64,000 bases of DNA from JAUIAI01 sp041396685. GTDB lineage: Bacteria; Pseudomonadota; Gammaproteobacteria; Burkholderiales; Burkholderiaceae_E. Of the stretch, positions 27,647 to 37,921 are shown piece after piece. How positions within the stretch are numbered: position 1 is the first letter of the stretch; each line of letters begins with the position of its first letter. Under the pieces are notes generated by a model that saw only the letters and a list, made by a program, of their open reading frames with translations, was not told the DNA's origin and ran no database searches. The position numbers and the translations under genes are program-made. Location: assembly GCA_041396685.1 (NCBI GenBank), contig JAWKYD010000025.1, forward strand, positions 9,728 to 73,727. The letters are read 5' to 3'.

Positions 27647-28539
27647 CCGATCGCCTCACCCGCTTCATGATCGGCCCGCGCGTGCGCGGCCAGTGGCTCG
27701 ACCTGCAAACCTCGTGGGGCGAAGTGCTGGCACGCAACACGCTGCCGCCGCTGGCCACGCGGGTGCTCGGCGAGCTCACCGCCGCCAGCCTGCTGCTCAC
27801 CGCCACACTCAAACAGCGCGGCAGCCTCACCGCGCAGATCGTCGGCGGCGCCGGCCCGGCGCGATTGGTCGTGGTCGAGTGCCAGGCGGACGGGCGTTTT
27901 CGCTCGGTGCTCAAGCCGGCGCCCGACGCCGTCTGGCCCGAAAGCGCCGAAGACCTGATGCGCTTGCTCGACCCGACCGCCGGCGCGCGTTTCGTCGTCA
28001 CGCTCGATCCGCAGCGTGACGGCTCGCCCGCCTACCAGGGCATCGTGCCGCTCGAAGGCGCCTCGATCGCGGCAGCCCTCGAGCGCTACATGGACCGTTC
28101 GGAACAACTGCCGACCCGCCTCTGGCTGGCCGCCAATGGCCAGCGCGCCGCCGGACTGCTGCTGCAGCGCCTGCCCGAGTCGGCCGGCCTCGAAGCCGAC
28201 GCAGACACCTGGGAACGGGTGCAGATCCTCGCCGACACACTGGCCACCGACGAGATTCTCGACATCCAGGCCGATCAGGCCATCCAAAGACTTTTCTGGC
28301 AGGAGAACGTCAGCGCGCTCGAGTCGCGCACGATTCGCTTCGCGTGCTCTTGCACGCGCGAGCGCGTGGCCGAGATGCTCAAGATGCTCGGTGCCGATGA
28401 GGTCCGCTCGATCCTCGACGAACAGCAGACCGTCAGCGTGAACTGCGATTACTGCAATTCGCACTACGAATTCGACGAGGTCGATTGCGCGATGCTGTTC
28501 GACCCCAACGCGATGCAGGGACCCGATACACGGCAATAG
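27643..28539 (+). CDS. hslO: Redox-regulated chaperone Hsp33
   Basis: Hsp33, 298 aa, a cytoplasmic holdase chaperone switched on when its zinc-binding cysteines are oxidised. The C-terminal redox switch is present as FACSCTRERV (CxC) and NCDYCNSHYEF (CxxC). The N-terminal folding domain includes GSLTAQIVGGAGPARL and YQGIVPLEG. It is coupled to the gamma-carbonic anhydrase gene and ends before a strong hairpin shared with the convergent MFS gene. Confidence 0.95.
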   Translation: MTDRLTRFMIGPRVRGQWLDLQTSWGEVLARNTLPPLATRVLGELTAASLLLTATLKQRGSLTAQIVGGAGPARLVVVECQADGRFRSVLKPAPDAVWPESAEDLMRLLDPTAGARFVVTLDPQRDGSPAYQGIVPLEGASIAAALERYMDRSEQLPTRLWLAANGQRAAGLLLQRLPESAGLEADADTWERVQILADTLATDEILDIQADQAIQRLFWQENVSALESRTIRFACSCTRERVAEMLKMLGADEVRSILDEQQTVSVNCDYCNSHYEFDEVDCAMLFDPNAMQGPDTRQ

Positions 28540-28569
28540 AACGCACGCGCCGCCGACGGGCGCCGCTCA

Positions 28570-28619
28570 GGAGACGCCGATCCATTCGCGCGCCGCAGCG
28601 CGCGAATAGAAGCGCCTCC
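28570..28619. terminator. Hairpin between convergent hslO and MFS genes
   Basis: An inverted repeat with a perfect 10-base inner stem (ATTCGCGCGC at 28584-28593, GCGCGCGAAT at 28598-28607), a CGCA loop, and partly paired outer arms (GGAG...CTCC). It lies between two gene ends that face each other and so could stop transcription both ways. No T-run follows. Its sequence closely resembles the hairpin at 57277-57326. Confidence 0.6.
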
Positions 28620-29891
28620 CTAACGCGTTTGCCCGGGCAGCGGCTGAAGGGTCGGCACCAGCAACAGCCCGAGCACCGCGAGTCCGGTCAGGATCATGAA
28701 TGCCGGCTGGTAACTGCGTGAAGCGTCGAACACCATACCCGCCAGCAGCGGCCCGATGGCTCCGCCCAGCGTGCCGCAAAACAGCACGATACCGAAGATC
28801 GTGCTGTGAGAGCGCAGGCCGAATAATTCCGCGATCGTCGGCGACACCACGGTGAAGAATCCGCCGTGCGAGAAGCCGTATACCAGTGCAAACGCGAACA
28901 GCCAGACGGGCGAGGTGATCGACAACAGCCCGAACAGGCTCAGCACCAGCGCCCCGAAACAGATCAGGTAGGCGCGGCGCCCGCCGATGCGGTCGACGAA
29001 TCCGCCGACCAGCACCCGCCCGACCATGCTGATGCCACCGATCAACGCCAGCACGGCTGCCGCCCGACCCACGTCGAGGCCGAGATCGACCCCGTGCGCA
29101 ACGATGTGCACCGGCACAGTCATCAGCGATGGAAAGAACATGAACTGAAGCGCACAGAGCGTCCAGAACTGGCGCGTGCGACGCGCCTCGGCGAACGGCC
29201 AACCGCCGGCCGAAGCGGCCGGCGTCGAAGCCCTGGCGCCGCCGGCCGCGCCGTGCGCGACCGAGGCGCCGGTCCCGTTCCCCGGCGATTCATCCCGCAC
29301 CGCCCGCGAGGTCTCGTCGCTTTCTGGAAAAGACATGCCCTGTGCGGCCAGAAACAGTGCGATTCCCGCACCGAGGCCGAGCGCCAGGCAGGCACTGCGC
29401 CAGCCAAACTGCGTGACCAGCGCGGCCGCCGCGAGCGGCAGGATCATCTGACCGAGTGCGGTGCCGGTCTTGACGAAACCGGTCATCAGACCGCGGCGCT
29501 GCGGAAACCATCGCGCCACCGTCGACAAGGTGGTGACGTCGTGCGCCGCCAGGCCGATGCCGACCATGCCGCCATAGAGCAGGAACAATTGCCAGGGCGC
29601 GCTCATCCAGACCATCAACAGATAGCCCAGCGCATAGCAAAGGCCAGCCACGGTCAGCACGACGCGCGGGCCGAAGCGCTCGTTGGCGCGGCCGGCCACC
29701 ATCGCGAAAACGCCCATCACGAAAAACGCGATCGAGGTCGCTGCCGACAACAGGGTGCGCGACCAACCGAGTTCGTTTTCGAGCGCCTTGAAAAAAACGC
29801 CGTAGGCGAACATGCCGCCGATGATCACGAACTGGACGACGAACGCCGACACGAACACGCGCCGGCGTCGCACGGTGTCAGCGACGGGCAT
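28620..29891 (-). CDS. MFS transporter, monocarboxylate/oxalate-formate type
   Basis: A 423-aa, twelve-helix permease. The segments GGMFAYGVFFKALENELGWS, RWFPQRRGLMTGFVKTG and FTVVSPTIAELFG are typical of the OFA/monocarboxylate family, which moves small carboxylates. The central loop is long and Ala/Gly-rich. The start at 29891 lies 14 bases inside the end of ftsB, so it is read as a distal part of the eno-ftsB transcript or from a promoter within it. Substrate unknown. Confidence 0.85.
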   Translation of the reverse strand: MPVADTVRRRRVFVSAFVVQFVIIGGMFAYGVFFKALENELGWSRTLLSAATSIAFFVMGVFAMVAGRANERFGPRVVLTVAGLCYALGYLLMVWMSAPWQLFLLYGGMVGIGLAAHDVTTLSTVARWFPQRRGLMTGFVKTGTALGQMILPLAAAALVTQFGWRSACLALGLGAGIALFLAAQGMSFPESDETSRAVRDESPGNGTGASVAHGAAGGARASTPAASAGGWPFAEARRTRQFWTLCALQFMFFPSLMTVPVHIVAHGVDLGLDVGRAAAVLALIGGISMVGRVLVGGFVDRIGGRRAYLICFGALVLSLFGLLSITSPVWLFAFALVYGFSHGGFFTVVSPTIAELFGLRSHSTIFGIVLFCGTLGGAIGPLLAGMVFDASRSYQPAFMILTGLAVLGLLLVPTLQPLPGQTR

Positions 29892-30306
29892 GCATGGTCA
29901 TCGTGCGATCGGCGCCCGGCGCCACCGAACTCGGCGCCACCGGATCGTTGATCTGAACGAAGATCTCGTCCTGACCGATCATGCTGAGCTCGTAACGGGC
30001 GCGCTCTTCGATGGCGAGAAAACCGTTGGCCAGGTCGTGGACCTCGGCCGCGAGCGCCTCATTGCGCGCAGCCAGGAGATCGTTGCTACGCAGCCGGCTC
30101 TCGAGCTCGCGATCGAGCCGCCAGACATTCAGCCAACCGCCGTCGCCGAACCAGAGCGGCCATTGAATGGTCGCCAGCAACAGCGACAGAAACAGGGGCA
30201 GGAAGCGCAACGGCGAGTTCTCCGCGTCGACCCGCGTGGGCGGGACCCACCGATCGATGGCGGCGGGATTCGGTGTGCGAGGCCGGCTTTGGGGAACCGG
30301 CCGCAC
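29878..30306 (-). CDS. ftsB: Cell division protein FtsB
   Basis: FtsB, a bitopic divisome protein that forms the FtsQLB complex controlling septal wall synthesis. It has a membrane helix (FLPLFLSLLLATIQWPLWFG) followed by a periplasmic coiled coil (LDRELESRLRSNDLLAARNEALAAEV) and the conserved end AIEERARYELSMIGQDEIFVQI. From ATG 30306, ten bases after eno, it is 142 aa with a 33-residue cytoplasmic leader; a TTG at 30210 would give the usual short form. The eno-ftsB order is classic in proteobacteria. Confidence 0.88.
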   Translation of the reverse strand: MRPVPQSRPRTPNPAAIDRWVPPTRVDAENSPLRFLPLFLSLLLATIQWPLWFGDGGWLNVWRLDRELESRLRSNDLLAARNEALAAEVHDLANGFLAIEERARYELSMIGQDEIFVQINDPVAPSSVAPGADRTMTMHARR

Positions 30307-30316
30307 CGGGCATCAG

Positions 30317-31600
<1,284 letters not shown>

Positions 31601-31711
31601 GACGATCTCTCAGTTTGGGAAGTCGTGGGGCACGCCGCCCGCGACCGCGAGCGGCGGCCGTGTTCGGCGGCGCGCACGGGCTGCCGCCGGCGTGGCCGGT
31701 GGCGCCGGCGA

Positions 31712-32002
31712 TCAGACGCCGTCGACGATGTACATGTTGAAGTGTTCGGTCGCGCCGGCACGTTTGGCGCGCGCCTCGGTGTAGAGCGCGCTGTCGTAGA
31801 AGTCGCGCGCCGCCTGCATGGACTCGAATCGCACCACGACCACGCGCCCGGGCGTGAAGCTGCCCTCGAGTACTTCCGTGGCACCACCGCGCACCATGAA
31901 CTCGCCACCGGCGGACTTGACTGCCCCCGGCGAGAGCGCGGCGTACTGCTTGTACTGTTCGGGATCGGTAACCTTGACGTCGGCGATGACATAGGCAGCC
32001 AT
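31712..32002 (-). CDS. DUF1330 family small protein
   Basis: A 96-aa dimeric alpha/beta-barrel-like protein (DUF1330), beginning MAAYVIADVKVTDPEQYKQY and including RVVVVRFESMQAARDFYDS. The family has no assigned reaction. A very good ribosome site (AAGGAGAG) precedes the ATG at 32002. It sits between kdsA and eno, its usual place in Burkholderiales, probably within one operon. Confidence 0.88.
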   Translation of the reverse strand: MAAYVIADVKVTDPEQYKQYAALSPGAVKSAGGEFMVRGGATEVLEGSFTPGRVVVVRFESMQAARDFYDSALYTEARAKRAGATEHFNMYIVDGV

Positions 32003-32033
32003 GAGTCTCTCCTTGGACGGCGTTTCGATCGGG

Positions 32034-32897
32034 TCAGCGCAACGTATTCTCGGCGAGCGGCTGACGCTTGACCACATCGTCGATCGCCATCAGGGTGCGC
32101 AACAAGCCCTCGAGATGATCTATCGGCCAGGCGTTGGGTCCATCCGAGAGTGCTTTTTCCGGGTCCGGATGGCACTCCATGAACAAGCCCGACACGCCGC
32201 TGGCCACCGCCGCCCGCGCCAGCACCGGCACGAACTCGCGCTGACCGCCCGAACTGGTGCCCTGCCCGCCGGGCAGTTGCACCGAGTGCGTGGCATCGAA
32301 CACCACGGGGCAGTTGTTCTCGCGCATGATCGCCAACGAGCGCATGTCGGACACGAGATTGTTGTATCCGAAACTCACGCCGCGCTCGCAGACCATGATG
32401 GCATTGGCAGCGGCCTCGGCACCCAGTGCCTCGGTGGCCGCCTCGCGCGCCTTGATGACCACCTGACGCATGTCGTGCGGCGCGAGGAACTGGCCCTTCT
32501 TGATGTTGACCGGCTTGCCGCTGACGGCCACCGCACGGATGAAGTCGGTCTGGCGAACCAGGAAAGCCGGAGTCTGCAGTACGTCGACGGCCTCGGCGAC
32601 CGGCTTGATCTGATCGATGTCGTGCACGTCGGTGAGCACCGGCACGCCGAAGTGCTCCCGCACCTGGGCCAGAATGTCGAGGCCGTCACGCATGCCGGGG
32701 CCGCGAAAGCTGGCTCCCGAACTGCGGTTGGCCTTGTCGAACGAGCTCTTGTATATGAACGGTACGCCCAAGGCCGCGCAGATCTCGCGCAGACGACCCG
32801 CGGTCTCGAAGGCCATTTCGCGCGATTCGATCACGCAGGGCCCGGCGATCAGGAAAAACGGCCGGTCCAGACCGACTTCGAAATTGCAGAGCTTCAT
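32034..32897 (-). CDS. kdsA: 3-deoxy-8-phosphooctulonate synthase
   Basis: KdsA, 287 aa, condenses phosphoenolpyruvate with arabinose 5-phosphate to make KDO 8-phosphate for lipopolysaccharide. Motifs include FFLIAGPCVIES, YKSSFDKANRSS, VLTDVHD, VNIKKGQFLAP, ERGVSFGYNNLV and DATHSVQLPGG. A strong ribosome site (GGGGAGGAG) sits before the ATG. It lies 81 bases downstream of pyrG and shows a Gram-negative host with LPS. Confidence 0.97.
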   Translation of the reverse strand: MKLCNFEVGLDRPFFLIAGPCVIESREMAFETAGRLREICAALGVPFIYKSSFDKANRSSGASFRGPGMRDGLDILAQVREHFGVPVLTDVHDIDQIKPVAEAVDVLQTPAFLVRQTDFIRAVAVSGKPVNIKKGQFLAPHDMRQVVIKAREAATEALGAEAAANAIMVCERGVSFGYNNLVSDMRSLAIMRENNCPVVFDATHSVQLPGGQGTSSGGQREFVPVLARAAVASGVSGLFMECHPDPEKALSDGPNAWPIDHLEGLLRTLMAIDDVVKRQPLAENTLR

Positions 32898-32978
32898 CGC
32901 TCCTCCCCGACCCGCGGCGCTTGCGCCGGGTCGCTTGCAGGTTCACGGCACGGGCGCCATGCCCGCGCCGCGGTGGAA

Positions 32979-34658
32979 TCAGGCCGTGGGCGCAGGGCGT
33001 CCGGCGTTCTCGAGCGCGGCACGGATGAAACTGATGAACAGCGGGTGCCCGTTGCGCGGCGTGGACGTGAATTCCGGGTGGAACTGCACGCCCAGGAACC
33101 ACGGATGCGCGCCGTCGCCGGCGCGCTCGAGTTCGACGATCTCGGTCAGGCCCTCGTGCGGCGTGCGGGCCACCACGCGCAGACCCGCACCGTCGATGCG
33201 CTCGACATAGCGGTTGTTGACCTCGTAGCGATGGCGGTGGCGCTCGTTCACGTACTCGCCGTAGATGGCGCCGGCCAGCGTGTCGGCCTTGACCGTGCAG
33301 CGCTGGGCACCCAGACGCATCGTGCCGCCGAGGTCGGAATCGGTCGAACGCCGCTCGAGCTGGCCTTCCCGGTCCTGCCACTCGGTGATCAGCGCCACCA
33401 CGGGATGCGGCGTGGCCGGGTCGAATTCCGTGCTGTTCGCTCCGGCCAGACCGAGCACGTTACGCGAGAACTCGATGACCGCCAGCTGCATGCCCAGACA
33501 AATGCCCAGATAGGGCTTGCGCTGCTCGCGCGCGAAACGGATCGCGGCGATCTTGCCCTCCACGCCACGCTGACCGAAGCCGCCCGGCACCAGGATGGCG
33601 TCGAACGGGCGCAATTGCTCGACGCCCTCGCGCTCGAGGACCTCGGAATCGATGTATTCGATGCGCACCCGGGATTCGGTATGGATGCCGGCATGCACGA
33701 GGGCCTCGGACAGACTCTTGTAGGACTCGGTGAGATCGACGTACTTGCCGACCATCGCCACCCGCACCTCGTGCCTGGGATTGTGTAGCGCATTGACGAT
33801 GGCGTCCCACTCGGCCAGCGCCGCCGGCGGCGCCTCGAGGCGCAGCAACTCGCAGATCTGGTCGTCGACGCCTTGCTCGTGCAGCATGCGCGGGATGGAA
33901 TAGATGGTGTCGGCGTCCTCGACCGAGACCACGGCATCGAGCGGCACGTTCGAGAACATAGAGATCTTGGCGCGCTCGTCGTCGGGAATGCGGCGATCGG
34001 CGCGGCAGAGCAGCAGATCGGCCTGGATGCCGATTTCGCGCAGCTTTTGCACCGAGTGCTGGGTGGGCTTGGTCTTGAGTTCACCGGCCGAGGCGATGAA
34101 AGGCACCAGCGTCAGGTGCACGAAACACGCGCTGCCACGGTTCAGGCGCAGGCTCATCTGCCGCGCCGCCTCCAGGAACGGCAGTGACTCGATATCGCCT
34201 ACCGTGCCGCCGATCTCGACGATCGCGACATCGGCGGGCCGGGTGCTGCCGTCGGGGTCGACCACCCGTGCGCCACGCTCCACGAACGCCTGGATCTCGT
34301 TGGTGATGTGCGGAATGACCTGCACCGTACGGCCCAGGTACTCGCCGCGGCGCTCCTTGCGCAGCACGGAATCGTAGATCTGGCCGGTGGTGAAATTGTT
34401 GACCCGGCGCATGCGCGCGCTGACGAAGCGCTCGTAGTGTCCCAGATCGAGGTCGGTCTCGGCGCCGTCTTCGGTGACGAAGACCTCGCCGTGCTGGAAC
34501 GGGCTCATCGTGCCCGGATCGACGTTGATGTACGGATCGAGCTTGAGCAGGGTGACGCGCAGCCCGCGCGATTCGAGGAGCGCACCCATCGAGGCGGCGG
34601 CAATGCCCTTGCCAAGCGATGAGACCACGCCGCCGGTGACGAAAATGTACTTGGTCAT
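32979..34658 (-). CDS. pyrG: CTP synthase
   Basis: CTP synthetase, 559 aa, aminates UTP to CTP with glutamine. The start MTKYIFVTGGVVSSLGKG is the family's invariant N-terminus and fixes the ATG at 34658 despite a longer open frame. The synthetase half includes TMSPFQHGEVFV, and the class I amidotransferase half has the nucleophile in YLGICLGMQLA with a terminal GVQFHPEF. Order pyrG-kdsA-DUF1330-eno-ftsB is typical of Burkholderiales. Confidence 0.98.
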   Translation of the reverse strand: MTKYIFVTGGVVSSLGKGIAAASMGALLESRGLRVTLLKLDPYINVDPGTMSPFQHGEVFVTEDGAETDLDLGHYERFVSARMRRVNNFTTGQIYDSVLRKERRGEYLGRTVQVIPHITNEIQAFVERGARVVDPDGSTRPADVAIVEIGGTVGDIESLPFLEAARQMSLRLNRGSACFVHLTLVPFIASAGELKTKPTQHSVQKLREIGIQADLLLCRADRRIPDDERAKISMFSNVPLDAVVSVEDADTIYSIPRMLHEQGVDDQICELLRLEAPPAALAEWDAIVNALHNPRHEVRVAMVGKYVDLTESYKSLSEALVHAGIHTESRVRIEYIDSEVLEREGVEQLRPFDAILVPGGFGQRGVEGKIAAIRFAREQRKPYLGICLGMQLAVIEFSRNVLGLAGANSTEFDPATPHPVVALITEWQDREGQLERRSTDSDLGGTMRLGAQRCTVKADTLAGAIYGEYVNERHRHRYEVNNRYVERIDGAGLRVVARTPHEGLTEIVELERAGDGAHPWFLGVQFHPEFTSTPRNGHPLFISFIRAALENAGRPAPTA

Positions 34659-34928
34659 GGGCACGAGGAGCCGTTTCCGCTGGCCTGCGCACCCTCGGCG
34701 CGCCGGACCGTTGGACGGCCACCAACGGAAATCGGCGATTATAGCGTTGCCGGCGGACTGTCCTGCCAGCCCGTTACGATGCCATGCGAACGAACGCCGG
34801 CGACCGCCCGCCGGGTCACGGGGCCCGCACGCATATACTCCGCTATGTTCCAAATGCCCTGCGTGGTTTGACGGCCGGTTGCACCATGACTTGCCGCCGC
34901 TTTCCATCGGCAATATTCAGGAAACACG

Positions 34929-35630
34929 ATGAGCAAACTCTTCCCCAGCGCCGCTGAGGCGCTCGCCGACATCGTTCAGGACGGCCAGATGATCGCCGTG
35001 GGCGGTTTCGGGCTCTGCGGCATTCCCGAGGCCCTGATAGCCGCCCTGCGCGACTCCGGCGTCAAGGACCTCACCTGCATATCGAACAACGCCGGCGTCG
35101 ACGATTTCGGTCTGGGACTGCTGCTGCAAACCCGCCAGATCCGCAAGATGATCGCCAGCTACGTGGGCGAGAACAAAGAGTTCGAACGCCAGTATCTGTC
35201 GGGCGAGCTCGAGCTGGAATTCACCCCGCAGGGCACCCTGGCCGAGAAACTGCGCGCCGGCGGCGCCGGCATTCCCGCATTCTTCACCCAGACCGGCTAC
35301 GGCACGATCGTCGCCGAGGGCAAGGAGACCCGCGAGTTCGAGGGCCGCCACTACGTCATGGAGCGCGCGCTGCTGCCCGACGTGTCGCTGGTCAAGGCGC
35401 ATACCGCCGACCGCGCCGGCAACCTGGTCTTCCGCCGCACGGCCCGCAACTTCAATCCGAACGTCGCAATGGCCGGCCGCATCTGCGTGGCCGAGGTCGA
35501 GGAGATCGTGCCCACGGGCTCGCTCGATCCCGACCACGTCCATCTGCCGGGCATCTATGTGCATCGCATCGTGCACAACCCCACGCCCGAGAAGCGCATC
35601 GAGCAGCGCACCACCCGGCCGGCCGCCTGA
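34929..35630 (+). CDS. scoA: Succinyl-CoA:3-ketoacid CoA-transferase subunit A
   Basis: Alpha subunit, 233 aa, of the family I CoA-transferase that moves CoA from succinyl-CoA to acetoacetate, the entry step of ketone-body use. The glycine-rich VGGFGLCGIPEALI near residue 24 binds CoA; ISNNAGVDDFGLGLLL and GNLVFRRTARNFNP are typical. The beta subunit follows 25 bases later. Divergent from pyrG. It links to acetoacetate metabolism, as does the AACS-like ligase at 6.7 kb, though the two are not adjacent. Confidence 0.95.
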   Translation: MSKLFPSAAEALADIVQDGQMIAVGGFGLCGIPEALIAALRDSGVKDLTCISNNAGVDDFGLGLLLQTRQIRKMIASYVGENKEFERQYLSGELELEFTPQGTLAEKLRAGGAGIPAFFTQTGYGTIVAEGKETREFEGRHYVMERALLPDVSLVKAHTADRAGNLVFRRTARNFNPNVAMAGRICVAEVEEIVPTGSLDPDHVHLPGIYVHRIVHNPTPEKRIEQRTTRPAA

Positions 35631-35655
35631 GCCGCACAGCCAAGGAGCACACGAC

Positions 35656-36315
35656 ATGCCATGGACTCGTGATCAGATGGCCGCCCGCGCCGCCAAGGAA
35701 TTGCGCAACGGCTACTACGTCAATCTGGGTATCGGCCTGCCCACGCTGGTGGCCAACCACGTGCCGCACGGCATGGAGGTCTGGCTGCAGAGTGAAAACG
35801 GTCTGCTCGGCATCGGTCCCTTTCCCACCGAGGACGAGATCGATCCCGACATGATCAATGCCGGCAAACAGACCGTCACCACCCTGCCCGGCTCTTCCAT
35901 CTTCGCCAGCGCCGACTCCTTCGCGATGATCCGCGGCGGCAAGATCAACCTGGCCATTTTGGGCGCGATGCAGGTCAGCGAGAGCGGTGACCTGGCCAAC
36001 TGGATGATTCCCGGCAAGATGGTCAAGGGCATGGGCGGCGCGATGGATCTGGTGGCCGGCGTCGGCCGCGTCATCGTGCTGATGGAGCACACCGCCAAGA
36101 GCAAGGGCGGTGGCGAGTCGCTGAAGATCCTGCCGCAGTGCGAGTTGCCGCTCACCGGTGTGGGCGTGGTCGACATGATCATCACCGATCTCGGCGTGAT
36201 CGAGGTCACCCAGGCCGGCCTGAAGCTGGTCGAAGTGGCGCCCGACGTCACCGTCGACGAGATCCAGGAAAGAACCGGCTGCCCGCTCGACGTCAGTCAG
36301 GTCACCATCGACTGA
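35656..36315 (+). CDS. scoB: Succinyl-CoA:3-ketoacid CoA-transferase subunit B
   Basis: Beta subunit, 219 aa, carrying the catalytic glutamate in LQSENGLLGIGPFP, which forms the glutamyl-CoA intermediate. Other hallmarks are YVNLGIGLPTLVANHVP and GGKINLAILGAMQV. The ATG at 35656 follows an AAGGAG ribosome site; upstream in-frame codons lie inside scoA and are not used. It works as a complex with the preceding subunit. It is convergent with the thioesterase gene. Confidence 0.95.
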   Translation: MPWTRDQMAARAAKELRNGYYVNLGIGLPTLVANHVPHGMEVWLQSENGLLGIGPFPTEDEIDPDMINAGKQTVTTLPGSSIFASADSFAMIRGGKINLAILGAMQVSESGDLANWMIPGKMVKGMGGAMDLVAGVGRVIVLMEHTAKSKGGGESLKILPQCELPLTGVGVVDMIITDLGVIEVTQAGLKLVEVAPDVTVDEIQERTGCPLDVSQVTID

Positions 36316-36336
36316 TTGGCTGGCCGGGCGCGCCGA

Positions 36337-36852
36337 TCAGTCGCGGGGCAGGCGCCTGACCGGCTCGGTCATGCGCTTGCGGACCTCCTGCGGAATCGGC
36401 ATCGAGCGCCGGCTGGGCACGTTGATCCAGACGATCTTTGCGCCCCCCGAAGCCACGATGGTCCCCGGTGAATCGGTCCGGCAGATGTCGCAATAGGTTT
36501 GCAGGCTCGAGCGGCCGATCTCGCCGATCGACAGGGTCACGCGCACGCTGCCCGGGTAGCGCAGTTCCTCGAGAAAGCTGCAGAACGCATTGATGATGAC
36601 CGGGCCGTCGTCGTCGCCGGCGGCGGGCACGGCCATGGCATCGAACCAGCTGATGCGCGCCTGCTCCATGTAGCGGAAGAACTCGGTGTTGTTGACATGG
36701 CCCATCGCGTCCATGTCGCCCCAGCGGATCGGGATGTCGAGCTCGAACACCGGCAGGCGGTCGCCACGTCGCAGCGCCAGCGCGTCTTCGATGGTGGCCG
36801 GCAGACCGCTGCCGGTCGCGGCCGAACCGCCGGCGTCGTCTGCTTCACTCAT
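36337..36852 (-). CDS. Hotdog-fold acyl-CoA thioesterase
   Basis: A 171-aa thioesterase of the 4-hydroxybenzoyl-CoA/YbgC type. The active-site segment IRWGDMDAMGHVNNTEFFRYMEQAR has the conserved Asp and the GHVNN turn. Such enzymes hydrolyse acyl-CoA thioesters in the cytoplasm. Start ATG 36852 (MSEADD) preferred; a GTG 15 bases upstream is possible. No clear substrate. It lies downstream of the SDR gene on the same strand after 166 bases. Confidence 0.83.
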   Translation of the reverse strand: MSEADDAGGSAATGSGLPATIEDALALRRGDRLPVFELDIPIRWGDMDAMGHVNNTEFFRYMEQARISWFDAMAVPAAGDDDGPVIINAFCSFLEELRYPGSVRVTLSIGEIGRSSLQTYCDICRTDSPGTIVASGGAKIVWINVPSRRSMPIPQEVRKRMTEPVRRLPRD

Positions 36853-37018
36853 TGCCAGCCTCCGCACACGGGCCCATCCGGGTCATTCATCGCAAACTCT
36901 CCGTCACCAAGCCGCAGCGAAGCGGCATGTGCAGACGCACCGACCGCGCTGCATCCTGTCGTGTCAGATGGAGACGGCGCGCACGGAAGTCAAGCGGCGC
37001 TCGCTCGCTGGTACTCTG

Positions 37019-37792
37019 TCAGAGCGCGAAGCCGTCGTCGGCGGCAACCACGGCGCCGTTGATGAATCGGGAATCGTCGGCGCACAACAGCAACAACAGG
37101 CCGTCGAGGTCGCCCGGCTCGCCGACGCGTCGGCGCGGCAGCATCGCGATCAGCCGCTGGCCGGCCTCGGTATCCCAGTGCGCATCGTTCATCTCGGTGC
37201 GGATGTAGCCCGGGCAGATGGCATTGACATTGATGCCGTAGCGCCCCCACTCCAGTGCCATGGCCTTGGTCATCTGCACCACCGCCGCCTTGCTCATGCA
37301 ATAGACGCCGATCTGAGGCAGCACCTTGAGCCCCGCCATGGACGCGATGTTGACGATGCGGGCCGCGTGCTCGGGCTTGTCCTTGGCGCGGTGAATCATG
37401 CGCAGGGCCACCGCCTGGGCGACGAAGAACGCGCCGCGCGTGTTGGTGTCGAACACGAAGTCGTAATCTTCGGGGGTCACGTCCACCAGCCGCTGGGTGG
37501 TGCTGACGCCGCTGTTGTTGACCAGGATATCGAGCGGGCCGGCGAGTTCCTCGGCCTCGTGAACGGCCTCGGCGATCGTTTCGGGCCGGGTGACGTCCAG
37601 AGTGACGACGCTGGCCGCTCCACCGTCGGCTTCGATCTCGGCGCGCAGTTCCTTCAACCGCTCGATGCGGCGCGAGGCGAGCACGACGTGCGCCCCACTG
37701 GCCGCCAGGACGCGGGCGAAGCGATTGCCGAGGCCGCTGGAGGCGCCGGTGACGAGTGCGGTCTTGCCGCGAAGATCGACGGACAGGCTCAT
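37019..37792 (-). CDS. Short-chain dehydrogenase/reductase
   Basis: A 257-aa NAD(P)-dependent SDR. Cofactor motif is ALVTGASSGLGNRFA, then NNSGVS (NNAG-type), catalytic Ser in IVNIASMAG, YCMSKAA for the Tyr-x-x-x-Lys pair, and ICPGYIRTEM. Substrate is not evident; many relatives act on 3-hydroxyacyl-CoA or small alcohols. The ATG at 37792 is chosen because the fold begins directly after it. It is divergent from the ETF-QO gene, 129 bases away. Confidence 0.87.
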   Translation of the reverse strand: MSLSVDLRGKTALVTGASSGLGNRFARVLAASGAHVVLASRRIERLKELRAEIEADGGAASVVTLDVTRPETIAEAVHEAEELAGPLDILVNNSGVSTTQRLVDVTPEDYDFVFDTNTRGAFFVAQAVALRMIHRAKDKPEHAARIVNIASMAGLKVLPQIGVYCMSKAAVVQMTKAMALEWGRYGINVNAICPGYIRTEMNDAHWDTEAGQRLIAMLPRRRVGEPGDLDGLLLLLCADDSRFINGAVVAADDGFAL

Positions 37793-37921
37793 GGTTCGGC
37801 GACAGGGTGACGGTGAGCTGCCCAGTTTAGCAGGCGGTTTGCGCCCGACTCCCGGCTTCGTCACAATCTATGTGTTCCGAACGACTGACCCACCCGCCAC
37901 AGAGAACACGGAGAACGCCCC

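Noticed and set aside
32001..33788. Plus-strand frame of 595 codons
   Set aside because: Lies opposite kdsA and pyrG; His/Asp-rich shadow without family features.
34659..34928. Possible riboswitch or leader upstream of pyrG or scoA
   Set aside because: No recognisable conserved RNA structure could be seen by eye in this 270-base divergent gap.
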